Position numbers and translations under genes: made by a program
From: Candidatus Poseidoniaceae archaeon
GTDB lineage: Archaea > Thermoplasmatota > Poseidoniia > Poseidoniales > Poseidoniaceae
Length of the DNA stretch: 57,817 nucleotides
Direction of reading: 5' to 3'
Assembly: GCA_949373075.1 (NCBI GenBank)
Contig: CASIBX010000033.1
Span: 1 to 57,817, forward strand
The notes under the pieces: generated by a model
What the model was told of the DNA's origin: nothing
Database searches by the model: none
The model's input: only the letters and a program-made list of their open reading frames with translations
Shown: piece after piece, positions 7,875 through 16,436 of the stretch
How positions within the stretch are numbered: the first letter of the stretch is position 1
Layout of the letters: every line of letters begins with the position of its first letter

Positions 7875-9632
7875 ATGAGTTTAGCACCAATGGATTATGA
7901 TTTCGGAGAAGCATCAAATTATTTCTTTGCAACAACAATTACTTGCAACAATGAAGAAGCCCGTAAAATGTATGTTGAAGCCTTTGGCCACATGCTTAAC
8001 TACAATCATGAGCAAGCAATTGCCTGCTTTAGTAAGTGTACAGAACTAGACCCAACCTGCGCAATGGCATGGTGGGGCATCGCATACTGTGTGTCATCTA
8101 GCTACAACTGGCCGCCAGGGCTAGGCTCAGGACACGACCCAATTCAACAAGCAGTTTCTCTCAAAGACGGATGTACTGAATTAGAGAAGGATTTGATAGA
8201 TGCTCTAGCACAACGCCACTCTGCAGAAGCAAGAGATGCAGCAGATCCAACAGTCCTCAACATGGGTAATAGCCCGGAATTGAATGTTGCATTCGCAGAA
8301 GCAATGGCTCCATTATACGAAAAATACAGTGGTAACTTGGATGTTACAGCGATATATGTAGAGGCTCTAATGAATCTAAAGGCTTGGCAACTTTGGGACA
8401 AGAATGTAGCAACTGGTGAAATAACTCCGGCTGATGATAACACATTACTACTGGTCAAGATTATGGAAGATGCTTTTGCAAGTAGTGAAGAAGCAAAAGT
8501 TCACCCTGCTCTTTGCCACCTTTACTGCCACGCTTTGGAATTATCTCCTTTCCCAGAAAAGGCTCTACCTGCAGCAGACGTACTTCGTACTCTAATGCCT
8601 GGCTTAGGTCACTTAGTTCACATGCCTTCGCACATCGATGCTTGGGTCGGACAGTGGAAAGAAGCAATGGACTGTAATATTGCAGCAGTTGAAGCGGATG
8701 ACCGCTATGTCGAACTAACTGGTAATGAATCACAGTTTTACAAATTCTATCGAATGCATAACCACCACTTCGTAGTTTGGTGTGCTATGTTTGAAGGACA
8801 GTATGAAACTGCGCTCAAGTACGCTCGCAAGGCAGTAGATACACTTCCTGCAGGCGATGAGAACTCTGGAGTTCAATTCATGCTAGCTGGTATCATCCCT
8901 ATGGGGGCAATATTCCTAGAATCATATGTCACAATGCCTTGGCACGTAATGATTAGATTCGGTAAGTGGGATGAAATTCTTGCTGAACCTCTTCATACAG
9001 ATAAGGACGTATTCCCTGCTGCAATTGCTACTCAGCATTACGCAAGAGGAGTCGCTTATGCATCTAAGGGAATGGTTCCAGAAGCAGAAGCAGAACAGGT
9101 TCTATTCAATCAAGCGCTTGAGAACCCAGCACTTGGTGGTCGTGTTTTGCATAACAATCTGATGTACCAAGATCCTAGTGATGGACCTTGTATCCTTTTG
9201 GTTAATGCTGCAGTATTGGCTGGAGAAATAGAATACCGAAGGCAGTTCCAAGCAAAAGCAAGAGGAGATGCATCTGACTTTACAGAAGCCTTCGACCATC
9301 TGCGCCGTGGAGTCGACCTTTCCCTAAATCTAGCATACAACGAGCCATGGGGCCAAATGCAACCAGTTCGCCATATCCTTGGTGCACTACTTCACGAACA
9401 AGGTCATTTCGAAGAGGCAGAAGAAGTCTACCGTGCAGACATCAAACTTTGGAAGGACAACATGTGGGGTCTATTAGGTCTCAAACTATGTCTTGAAGCC
9501 CGTGGCGATGCACCTGAGGAACTTGCAGCAGTTACTGCTCTGTTCAACGAGAGAAGTTCTCGTGCAGACATCGTTCCTGCAAAGACCTGCTTCTGTGCTC
9601 AAGACAGCATCGAAAAGAGTTGCTGTGACTGA
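7875..9632 (+). CDS. Large TPR-repeat protein of unknown role
   Basis: The 585-residue soluble protein is built of helical pairs. TPR-like units are clear at NHEQAIACFSKCTELDPTCAMA near the start, YETALKYARKAVDTLPAG in the middle and HFEEAEEVYRADIKLWKDN near the end. A conserved-looking stretch GLGHLVHMPSHIDAWVGQW with several histidines (also MHNHHFVVW) suggests a metal or active site beyond plain scaffolding. The last 15 residues have four cysteines in two pairs (TCFCAQ, KSCCD). Start ATG 7875 follows a GGGGTT sequence. There is no signal peptide. The function is not known to me. Confidence 0.75.
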   Translation: MSLAPMDYDFGEASNYFFATTITCNNEEARKMYVEAFGHMLNYNHEQAIACFSKCTELDPTCAMAWWGIAYCVSSSYNWPPGLGSGHDPIQQAVSLKDGCTELEKDLIDALAQRHSAEARDAADPTVLNMGNSPELNVAFAEAMAPLYEKYSGNLDVTAIYVEALMNLKAWQLWDKNVATGEITPADDNTLLLVKIMEDAFASSEEAKVHPALCHLYCHALELSPFPEKALPAADVLRTLMPGLGHLVHMPSHIDAWVGQWKEAMDCNIAAVEADDRYVELTGNESQFYKFYRMHNHHFVVWCAMFEGQYETALKYARKAVDTLPAGDENSGVQFMLAGIIPMGAIFLESYVTMPWHVMIRFGKWDEILAEPLHTDKDVFPAAIATQHYARGVAYASKGMVPEAEAEQVLFNQALENPALGGRVLHNNLMYQDPSDGPCILLVNAAVLAGEIEYRRQFQAKARGDASDFTEAFDHLRRGVDLSLNLAYNEPWGQMQPVRHILGALLHEQGHFEEAEEVYRADIKLWKDNMWGLLGLKLCLEARGDAPEELAAVTALFNERSSRADIVPAKTCFCAQDSIEKSCCD

Positions 9633-9649
9633 TTCAGTTTAATCGATAA

Positions 9650-9695
9650 AGCCTATTTCAAGTGATTCTTTGGAATCATCTGTAAACAATAGGCT
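9650..9695 (+). promoter_or_regulatory. Nested hairpin between the TPR and cupredoxin genes
   Basis: An outer eight-bp perfect stem AGCCTATT (9650-9657) with AATAGGCT (9688-9695) encloses an inner six-bp stem TGATTC (9663-9668) with GAATCA (9673-9678) and loop TTTG. It lies 18 bases after the TPR stop. It could end the TPR transcript or fold in the leader of the next gene. Confidence 0.5.
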
Positions 9696-9699
9696 AAGT

Positions 9700-9724
9700 A
9701 TGATGCATGTACACTAGGCATCAT
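9700..9724 (+). promoter_or_regulatory. Hairpin covering the cupredoxin start codon
   Basis: ATGATGC (9700-9706) pairs perfectly with GCATCAT (9718-9724), leaving an 11-base loop. The second arm includes the first two bases of the ATG start at 9723, so folding would hide the start codon. Confidence 0.4.
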
Positions 9725-10226
9725 GCGTGTGAAACTAATTGTACTGATGTTGATTTCAGTTTGTGCTATACCAATGGCTTCAGCTCATAATCAAACAATA
9801 GATGTAATCATTACAGTAGATAGTACAAATTTACGTTTCAGTCCTTCCAGTGTTACCGTTGATGAAGGCGATGCAGTTCGCTTTTTCTGGGATGGGCAAA
9901 TCTTACCACACAATGCAGTTGAAGAGAATGGAACATTCGATTCTGGAGACACAAAGTCAAATGAAGATTACAGATTTGTTTTCCTTCCTGGATTGAACGG
10001 GACTTTCGAGTATTATTGTGAACCGCATCGTAGTTTGGGAATGGTTGGAGAGATAATCGTAAACCCGGTTCCTGTAATGGAAACGAATAACACAAGTGAA
10101 GAAAATGTTACTGACACCGATATGGAAGAAGACGAAGAATCCTTCATGCCATTCCTTTCAATGCCATCCATGTTTGCAGCATTAGCAGTTGCATTTTTAG
10201 CGCGAGAAGATGAACTTTCAGAGTAA
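9723..10226 (+). CDS. Secreted, membrane-anchored cupredoxin (halocyanin/plastocyanin-like)
   Basis: A signal peptide (LIVLMLISVCAIPMASA) is followed by one blue-copper domain. The ligand set is complete: H63 (LPHNAVE), C99, H102 and M107 in EYYCEPHRSLGM. Such proteins carry electrons on the outer face of the membrane. After the domain comes an acidic, Asn/Thr-rich linker and a hydrophobic C-terminal helix (MPSMFAALAVAFLA) ending RED, which could anchor the protein or act as a sorting tail. The 167-residue gene starts at ATG 9723 inside a hairpin. Its 3' end overlaps the end of the convergent EF-hand gene by nine bases. Confidence 0.85.
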   Translation: MRVKLIVLMLISVCAIPMASAHNQTIDVIITVDSTNLRFSPSSVTVDEGDAVRFFWDGQILPHNAVEENGTFDSGDTKSNEDYRFVFLPGLNGTFEYYCEPHRSLGMVGEIIVNPVPVMETNNTSEENVTDTDMEEDEESFMPFLSMPSMFAALAVAFLAREDELSE

Positions 10227-11921
10227 CTCTCTTGCTTCGAGAACTGAGCGTTTTAGGCTTGATGAGAAATCCACAAGCTTTGCCGAGACATTAATTTCAT
10301 CACCCTTTTTGCATTCAAGAATCTTATCATTAAACTCTACAGGGATCTTAACCAATCCCTCATAAGGGCCGCCATCAAGTAATCCGTGGACTGATTGACC
10401 GCCACGATATTGGGGATCACCTATCAGTGTCCTTTCCATCTTTGAAATCTTGATATTAACTAGATAATCACTACTTTGTTGTTTCATAATTTCTCTGCGC
10501 TCACTTGAAAGCCTTGCCGATTCTAATTTAACTATGAATTCTTCAAATTCAGTGTCGATACCATCAGTTAATTCGGTATTGGTTCCATTCTTACCCGATT
10601 TCACGTTATCTTCAGTTTCCTCAGAAACAGCATCTTCAACTTCAGCGACCCATCCTTCAAAGTGATTCGGAATGACATCAAGAGTTTCATTAGCAGTATT
10701 AACGGTAGCAGTAAGCATTCCGCCTTCAGTTAGTTGTCCGACCCACCAAATACCGCCCCACTCTTCTACTAGTACAGCGAATCTAGTTTCAGAGATCCAC
10801 TGTCCAACTCCCAACAGATTACCTCCGACAAGGAATTTACCATCGAGTTGAATCACTTTTTCAGTACCGTCTGAAATGTGAATGATCTGTTGAGGACCTG
10901 AATGACCTTCGCCAGTAATACCATTATCCTGAATATCAATTTCTTCCATCATAGAATCAATTTCAGCAAATTCTTCATCTTCATTGTGTTCTTCTGTTTC
11001 AAAACCAAGTTGATTCCACAAGTGGTTTAATTCACTGTGATCTAATGAACCATCTTCATTTAAGTCGAAATCCTTGATGGAATCTTTGACAATGAAGGCG
11101 GGGATTGCAATACCTGTGATTTTCGACATAACAATTGATATTTCATCAACACTTAACTTGCCATCTCCGTTAGTATCGCCAATTTCAAGCAGCATTGCTG
11201 GAGTAAGGTTACGCTGTTTAATCTGGTTTCTTAATTGATCCAAAATTACATTGTGTGCCGCTTCAGTGGCGGTTTCACCATCTGCATTAGTTGGTAAGCT
11301 GGAATCTATTTTGTATCGGCCTTTGTCGATATTCTCTTGCAATTTCTCTCTGCCCTGCTCACGTAACTCCTCTGCACGCTCAATAGCCCTTTCACGACCT
11401 TTCTTTACAATCTTAGAAGCCCCTAATGCGCCTAAACCGCCCACTGCGCCCACTGCGGATAGTTTCAGTGCCTTACTGGCTAAATTAGAATTCCTCAAAG
11501 CATCAATTCTTTGTTGCTTTGAACCGCCATGGATTCCGTACGCATTTCCTAAAGTTTCTAATTCTTCTATCTCAAGTTCTTCGAGTTTTGAACCACCTCG
11601 AACTTCTGAAATAACTCGAGTTAGTACTTGGGAATCTAGATCATTATACTGTGCTGCACCTGCTTGAGCAATTTGGCCTTGGGGCTCGATAGAGTTAGCA
11701 ACCCAATTCCACTGGCCATCACTGCCCTGTTGAAGTGTCATCTTGCCGGATTCAGACCGGTCTGCTGCACCAGTAATCGCACTAGCCACTAATCCAAAAA
11801 CACCGAAAAGGCAGCAAGTGAATCCTAATCCTGGAGCAAAAGCCATGGAGACAAAACCAATGAATAGAGATATTCCACCTGCAGATGCGAGGAGGCTTTG
11901 GCCACCATTTCCTTCGGACAT
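10218..11921 (-). CDS. Membrane protein with paired EF-hands, unknown role
   Basis: The 567-residue protein begins with two close hydrophobic segments (ASAGGISLFIGFVSMAF; CLFGVFGLVASAI). A further small hydrophobic Gly/Ala-rich stretch lies near residue 180. Then follows a basic helix rich in Arg/Glu and two EF-hand loops, DTNGDGKLSVDE and DLNEDGSLDHSE, with all calcium ligands present. The middle part is very acidic, and beta-rich regions follow (EEWGGIWWVGQL). The last domain begins around RREIMKQQSSDY and is unknown to me. Start ATG 11921 is preferred to the GTG at 11930. A calcium-responsive envelope role is inference only. Confidence 0.7.
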   Translation of the reverse strand: MSEGNGGQSLLASAGGISLFIGFVSMAFAPGLGFTCCLFGVFGLVASAITGAADRSESGKMTLQQGSDGQWNWVANSIEPQGQIAQAGAAQYNDLDSQVLTRVISEVRGGSKLEELEIEELETLGNAYGIHGGSKQQRIDALRNSNLASKALKLSAVGAVGGLGALGASKIVKKGRERAIERAEELREQGREKLQENIDKGRYKIDSSLPTNADGETATEAAHNVILDQLRNQIKQRNLTPAMLLEIGDTNGDGKLSVDEISIVMSKITGIAIPAFIVKDSIKDFDLNEDGSLDHSELNHLWNQLGFETEEHNEDEEFAEIDSMMEEIDIQDNGITGEGHSGPQQIIHISDGTEKVIQLDGKFLVGGNLLGVGQWISETRFAVLVEEWGGIWWVGQLTEGGMLTATVNTANETLDVIPNHFEGWVAEVEDAVSEETEDNVKSGKNGTNTELTDGIDTEFEEFIVKLESARLSSERREIMKQQSSDYLVNIKISKMERTLIGDPQYRGGQSVHGLLDGGPYEGLVKIPVEFNDKILECKKGDEINVSAKLVDFSSSLKRSVLEARELL

Positions 11922-11961
11922 TGTACCCACGACTATCTAATTACACAATAATGTGCGGGCG

Positions 11962-13215
11962 TCATGGCCATATTGGCCTTGGCCAATCTTCAGGTTCTCC
12001 ATGATTCCACGTAATAGTGCATAGTGCTGTTTCAACCTGCGATAAGGATGTGTAACCACGTTCGATTTGAATACGGTATAACCAGTCCTTCAGTCGGCCC
12101 AATCTCATACCTGGACTAAGGCCGGTTTTGGCCATTAACCATTCACCATCTATCAAACACTCAACCTCTTTGGGATATCCGAGCGCTTTGTCGACCAATT
12201 CAGTATCTTTGCCCATTAAAGAAAGGAGTGTAGAGTGCGTTTTAACTTCTCCTGAAATGACCTTTCTATAGAGTCTTAACTCGTTTTTATGAGGCGTATT
12301 GTGGATTAAGAAATGCAAGAGTTTAGCACGCTTAATGACTTTATTAGACGCCTTCAATCGGGTCAAGATTCCATTTAATTCCAATGGTTTTAGGGATGAA
12401 AGTAATATCGCAATTCGGAACTCTAGGTCACGAGGCGCTTCTGCCAATAATTCGAAATTAACAAGTGGGATTGAATAACCGATTATTGCAGGTAAAACTC
12501 CATCTCTATTCATTCTAGCAAGCACAATACCTGCATTTTGGCCCAAAACGATTCTCTCTAGCTCACTCCAAACTCTTTCGATCGATACAAGTGCCAACAT
12601 AGCCCTGTTATCAATTAGGGCTTCAGACAACTCTTTGTCGGGTTTCCAAATACCTTTTTCTTGACGATCCATGAAACGATAAGCTCTCATAATTCGCAAA
12701 CCGTCTTCCGAGAGCCTACTTTGAGCATCTCCTACTGCACGCAAATTTCCAGTTGCCAAATCCCCTTTGCCTTTGAATGGGTCATGCAGTAATTCTCTAG
12801 AACAATCGTATGCCATTGCATTCATTGTGAAATCTCTTCTGGATAGGTCCATTTCAAGACTAGTGCCCCATTCTACAACATCAGGCCTTCTTCCATCTCC
12901 ATACCCAGCTTCAGTTCTGAGTGTCGTGACTTCATATTGAGAATCTCCGCTCTTTACCGTAATTGTGCCAAATTTAATTCCTGTTGGAATTGTATCTTCG
13001 AATGATTCGATGACTTGTTCAGGGGTCGCATCTGTGCAAATATCATATTCTGAGGGAACCTTACCTAGAATGGAGTCTCTAACCGCTCCTCCAACTATCC
13101 ATGCGCCATATCCACCTGAACATAGCACGTCTAACACATGTGTGACGTCCACATCGAGAGGAATGAGTCCAGGTAAATACTCGCCCGGCAAATCTGCGAT
13201 TCGGCCCTCCTCCAT
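11962..13215 (-). CDS. Class II CCA-adding enzyme / poly(A) polymerase family protein
   Basis: This nucleotidyltransferase is of the bacterial class II type. GGAVRD (42-47), DATPEQV, GIKFGTITV, TLRTEAGYGDGRRPD, SRRDFTMNAMAYD and LSEDGLRIMRAYRF are typical of tRNA CCA-adding enzymes and bacterial poly(A) polymerases. Archaea normally use the unrelated class I enzyme. In the usual D-x-D metal motif the first acid is a glutamate here (SEYDICTD, E56 and D58). The C-terminal helical part is diverged. Whether it adds CCA, A or something else cannot be told. ATG 13215 is taken as start; GTG 13233 and TTG 13242 are alternatives. It is divergent from the SerK-like gene. Confidence 0.85.
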   Translation of the reverse strand: MEEGRIADLPGEYLPGLIPLDVDVTHVLDVLCSGGYGAWIVGGAVRDSILGKVPSEYDICTDATPEQVIESFEDTIPTGIKFGTITVKSGDSQYEVTTLRTEAGYGDGRRPDVVEWGTSLEMDLSRRDFTMNAMAYDCSRELLHDPFKGKGDLATGNLRAVGDAQSRLSEDGLRIMRAYRFMDRQEKGIWKPDKELSEALIDNRAMLALVSIERVWSELERIVLGQNAGIVLARMNRDGVLPAIIGYSIPLVNFELLAEAPRDLEFRIAILLSSLKPLELNGILTRLKASNKVIKRAKLLHFLIHNTPHKNELRLYRKVISGEVKTHSTLLSLMGKDTELVDKALGYPKEVECLIDGEWLMAKTGLSPGMRLGRLKDWLYRIQIERGYTSLSQVETALCTITWNHGEPEDWPRPIWP

Positions 13216-13275
13216 GTACCGTGTCGCGCTCACCCTTTCCAAAGCATTATCCCAACTATCTCCTTGGATAGAGCC

Positions 13276-13695
13276 ATGTCATGGGAAGCAGAGGATGTTA
13301 CACTAGTTGCGATAGACTGGCTAAAACCGCATGAAGAAATCAAAATCAGGAATCGTGACAAGTTGCTTGACATGACAAATAGATGGGGCGGATTTACCAA
13401 GCCTTTGCTGGTTGACTCAGTAACAGGAGCTATATTGGATGGTCACCATCGCTACTCAGTGGCTCTTTCTCTCGGATTAAAGCGCGTCCCTGCAATCCTA
13501 ATCGACTATCTTGCCGATGATGAGATTACAGTCGAGGTTTGGCCAGGATGCGGTTTGGACAGCATTACTAAACAAGATGTAATTGAAATGAGTCTAAGTG
13601 AGAACCTATATTCTCCTAAGACTAGCAAACATACAATTTCGAATCATCTACCACCAATACACATTTTATTGGAAGAATTAGAACTCGAGGAATAA
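13276..13695 (+). CDS. ParB/Srx-fold protein of the SerK (free serine kinase) type
   Basis: The 139-residue protein has the ParB/sulfiredoxin fold signature LDGHHRYSVALSLGLKRVPAIL. The motif LKPHEE near the N-terminus (E20/E21) and PKTSKH near the C-terminus match the archaeal SerK family, which phosphorylates free L-serine to O-phosphoserine using ADP. In SerK an early glutamate acts as catalytic base. It lacks the DNA-binding part of chromosomal ParB, so a partition role is unlikely. ATG 13276 is chosen over TTG 13264. Phosphoserine for cysteine or serine metabolism is the likely product, by family inference. Confidence 0.7.
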   Translation: MSWEAEDVTLVAIDWLKPHEEIKIRNRDKLLDMTNRWGGFTKPLLVDSVTGAILDGHHRYSVALSLGLKRVPAILIDYLADDEITVEVWPGCGLDSITKQDVIEMSLSENLYSPKTSKHTISNHLPPIHILLEELELEE

Positions 13696-15471
13696 TCAAC
13701 GACTAGTCGCTTTGATAGCGTTCCAGATTGAGTTTCCTTCCCCTTCAACTTTAACCAAGTGGTGTGGATTCTCGATTGGAGTTACTATTACCTCTCGTAA
13801 AACACCCTCTCTAGCCACTGTAATTGTCGTAGGAACGCCCTTGTTTCCATAAATGGCAGCAGACATCTGCTTGCAAGTTTTGACTCTTAGTCCATCGACT
13901 GCAACAATTTCGTCACCAGTGTAAATGTCATCCCTACAGGGGGATCCTGTCAAATGAGTACGAACTTTGGTGACTCCTGGTGAATTAGACATATTCAGTC
14001 CTAACCAAGCGCCATCTTGTTTTTTCTCTGTAACCATTTTGAATCCAATCTTCTCCATCGCACCAATTGTATCAGGTACCTTTCTTTCACTGACCAATGA
14101 ATCAAGAAGTTCCCCTAAGCCTACTTCGCCTGAAGGGCAATCGAATTTGTGTTCTCTCTCTAAATCTTCAATTGTCCTTTTGATATCAGAATGTGTAATA
14201 CCTGGGGTGGAAGAACTGATTTTGAATTCGTAGTACAGCGATCTCATAATGTCATCCATGCCAAATTTACCACCCGATCTTTTTCGTAATTCAATATCCA
14301 TGCACAATATAGCCATTTCGCCTTCAAGATAATATGAAATTTGAACTTCTCTACTGTAGGAATTAGGGCGATAAAGGTGAATCCAAGCGTCGTGACTACT
14401 TTCCTGAAGCGATTCATGCTCCATTCCATTTCTATCGTAATGGCGTTTCATCTTACGAGTCCAATCTTTTTTCCAATCTTCTTCAGTCCAAGCTCCGCTT
14501 CTCAAGCACAAAATATCGCCTAACCAAGAGGTCAATCCCTCAAACCACCAAAGGAGGTCTGAATGGACTTCTTTTTGGAGGTCATAATCAAGGAAATTAG
14601 TCGGTCTCAATTGTTTGACATTCCATTGATGTAAAAACTCGTGACTAAACAGTGAAACTAAGTCTCGCCAATCATCCTCATTTCCTTCTTGAAGGCATCT
14701 TCTTGGCATCATCGATGTTTGGCTGCGTAAATGTTCTAATCCACCACGTCCAGAGTCTGTAAGGTGTAAAACCGTCCAGTAATCCTTCCATTCAGGTACA
14801 CCGAACAATGCAAAATGCTCCTCGATTACTAATTTCATAGCTTCAATAAGTCGGTCAACACCCTTTTTGGGGATTTCTAAACCACCGGAGTCCCATAATT
14901 TCAGGTATTGCATACATCCCTCAATCTCAAATGAAATCATAGGGTTTGAGTTAGATTCCATAATTGCATCCAATAATTCATCTCGGCCATTAGCAATCCA
15001 TTCGCCTTCCTTTCCTGCAAGTTGGGTTGCTGTTTGCCAATCCTTTGGCTTATCGAGAGTTACTTTGTGAGATAAATCCATTCGATTCAAATCTATTCCT
15101 AAAGTAGGTAGTACCCAAGTGTAAGGTGGCATTATGTGCACGTGTGAACTGTCCAAATGATTAGCCCTACATGTCATTTCAGCGGCTAGTAGGCGGTAAG
15201 TTACCGATAACTTACTAGCGCCACTGACGCCTTCTATTTGGATGCCATCTACGTCAATTCTTCGAGTTTCAATCTCTTTACCATCGCAGGTTGCTGACAA
15301 ATCAGAAAGATGTTGCATCGGCTCACGAATGAAGTAGGAACCAGGAATCCATCGGGGGAACCTCAATTCTAGGACATCACCTGTGAATGGCCCATCAATT
15401 TCGATATTAACCCTCAATCTTCTACTGGCGCCTTTTGTCGCGTCGACGTGGAAAGAGATACCTGATTTCAT
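13696..15471 (-). CDS. M61 family aminopeptidase with PDZ domain
   Basis: The 591-residue protein fits the M61 glycyl aminopeptidase family. It has a beta-rich N-terminal domain (RFPRWIPGSYFIREPM is typical), the GGLEH signature at 243-247, zinc motif HEFLH (277-281) and the third zinc ligand E311 in WWFEGLTSW. A PDZ domain follows near the C-terminus (TGDEIVAVDGLRVKTCKQM). There is no signal peptide, so it acts in the cytoplasm. Its start overlaps the stop of the HEAT gene by four bases (ATGA), so it is the last gene of an operon with the HEAT and PCMT-like genes. Its stop abuts that of the SerK-like gene. Confidence 0.92.
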   Translation of the reverse strand: MKSGISFHVDATKGASRRLRVNIEIDGPFTGDVLELRFPRWIPGSYFIREPMQHLSDLSATCDGKEIETRRIDVDGIQIEGVSGASKLSVTYRLLAAEMTCRANHLDSSHVHIMPPYTWVLPTLGIDLNRMDLSHKVTLDKPKDWQTATQLAGKEGEWIANGRDELLDAIMESNSNPMISFEIEGCMQYLKLWDSGGLEIPKKGVDRLIEAMKLVIEEHFALFGVPEWKDYWTVLHLTDSGRGGLEHLRSQTSMMPRRCLQEGNEDDWRDLVSLFSHEFLHQWNVKQLRPTNFLDYDLQKEVHSDLLWWFEGLTSWLGDILCLRSGAWTEEDWKKDWTRKMKRHYDRNGMEHESLQESSHDAWIHLYRPNSYSREVQISYYLEGEMAILCMDIELRKRSGGKFGMDDIMRSLYYEFKISSSTPGITHSDIKRTIEDLEREHKFDCPSGEVGLGELLDSLVSERKVPDTIGAMEKIGFKMVTEKKQDGAWLGLNMSNSPGVTKVRTHLTGSPCRDDIYTGDEIVAVDGLRVKTCKQMSAAIYGNKGVPTTITVAREGVLREVIVTPIENPHHLVKVEGEGNSIWNAIKATSR

Positions 15472-16427
15472 GAGTCCTCACCCATCAACTCAGCGAAGGC
15501 GGCAGATAGGTTCATCGCTGCAATTCTCACCAATGTAGAATCGTCTTCAGCAATTATTGCTAGCCTTTGAGTGTCTATTTTTCTCTTTCCTTCCATCTGT
15601 TCAAGCAACTTAGAGCGTGCTCTGGAGTTTAGTTTCGTATTTTCGATCATTGACCATCGTAATTTAGATGCTTTGGGATCATGTCGTGAACGCAACCATC
15701 GGACAATTATTTCTGGACAAACTTCGACAATCGACTTTATCCTGTCATCAACTTCCAGTACTTCGGTCTTCAATGTTTCAGCAATTGATTTTCTGACCTT
15801 GGGGTTAGAGTCTTTACATGCCATTACAAGCATTTTTCCTCCGGTTTTGACAGTCAAAGAAGCAACAAGCGCTCTCAGGGCAGGGTCGCTCGATGAAAGC
15901 CCCATCTCCAATGTTTCTTGGTCTAATCTCAATCCTTCACGTGATGCAGTAGCGATAGCTGAGCGGCGAACAGATGAATGTGAATCTCCTATCAATGAAG
16001 AAATCAATGCGGCGTCCTTAGAGTTCTCTGCAGCAACTATTCTGATTGAATGATGTTCGTCATTGGAAAACTCCTCGTGAAGGTGAATTTCATTTGCAAG
16101 GTTTTGAGCTGCAAATGAACGGGTAACAGAATCACTTTCTTTCAATAACATTCTGGCAATCTCGGGGGCTTCTACATTCTCAAGAAGTTCCGCAGCAACC
16201 CGCTTATGATTATCCAATAATGGAATTAAGTCGTCAGCATCCTTCACCCATTTACGATGAGCATCAAGAGATTTACTTTTGAACCAAGGGTCTTTATCTT
16301 TCAACATTGGAACAAATCCTTTGAGCGCTAAATGATTATCATCATCGAATAACTTCCTAATCGCTCTTCTTCTGACTCTGATATCCTTGTTAGAAAGACG
16401 GGAAATTTCTGATTCTAATCCTGCCAT
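15468..16427 (-). CDS. HEAT-repeat protein
   Basis: The 319 residues form repeated helical pairs: DKDPWFKSKSLDAHRKW, ESDSVTRSFAAQNLA, DSHSSVRRSAIATAS, SSDPALRALVASLT and DSNPKVRKSIAETLK follow the HEAT pattern, with D and R at regular places. Such proteins are usually scaffolds or adaptors with no catalysis. It is coupled by a four-base overlap to the M61 peptidase gene and lies nine bases after the PCMT-like gene, so it may link those two activities; that is inference. Confidence 0.8.
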   Translation of the reverse strand: MAGLESEISRLSNKDIRVRRRAIRKLFDDDNHLALKGFVPMLKDKDPWFKSKSLDAHRKWVKDADDLIPLLDNHKRVAAELLENVEAPEIARMLLKESDSVTRSFAAQNLANEIHLHEEFSNDEHHSIRIVAAENSKDAALISSLIGDSHSSVRRSAIATASREGLRLDQETLEMGLSSSDPALRALVASLTVKTGGKMLVMACKDSNPKVRKSIAETLKTEVLEVDDRIKSIVEVCPEIIVRWLRSRHDPKASKLRWSMIENTKLNSRARSKLLEQMEGKRKIDTQRLAIIAEDDSTLVRIAAMNLSAAFAELMGEDS

Positions 16428-16436
16428 AATAACGCC

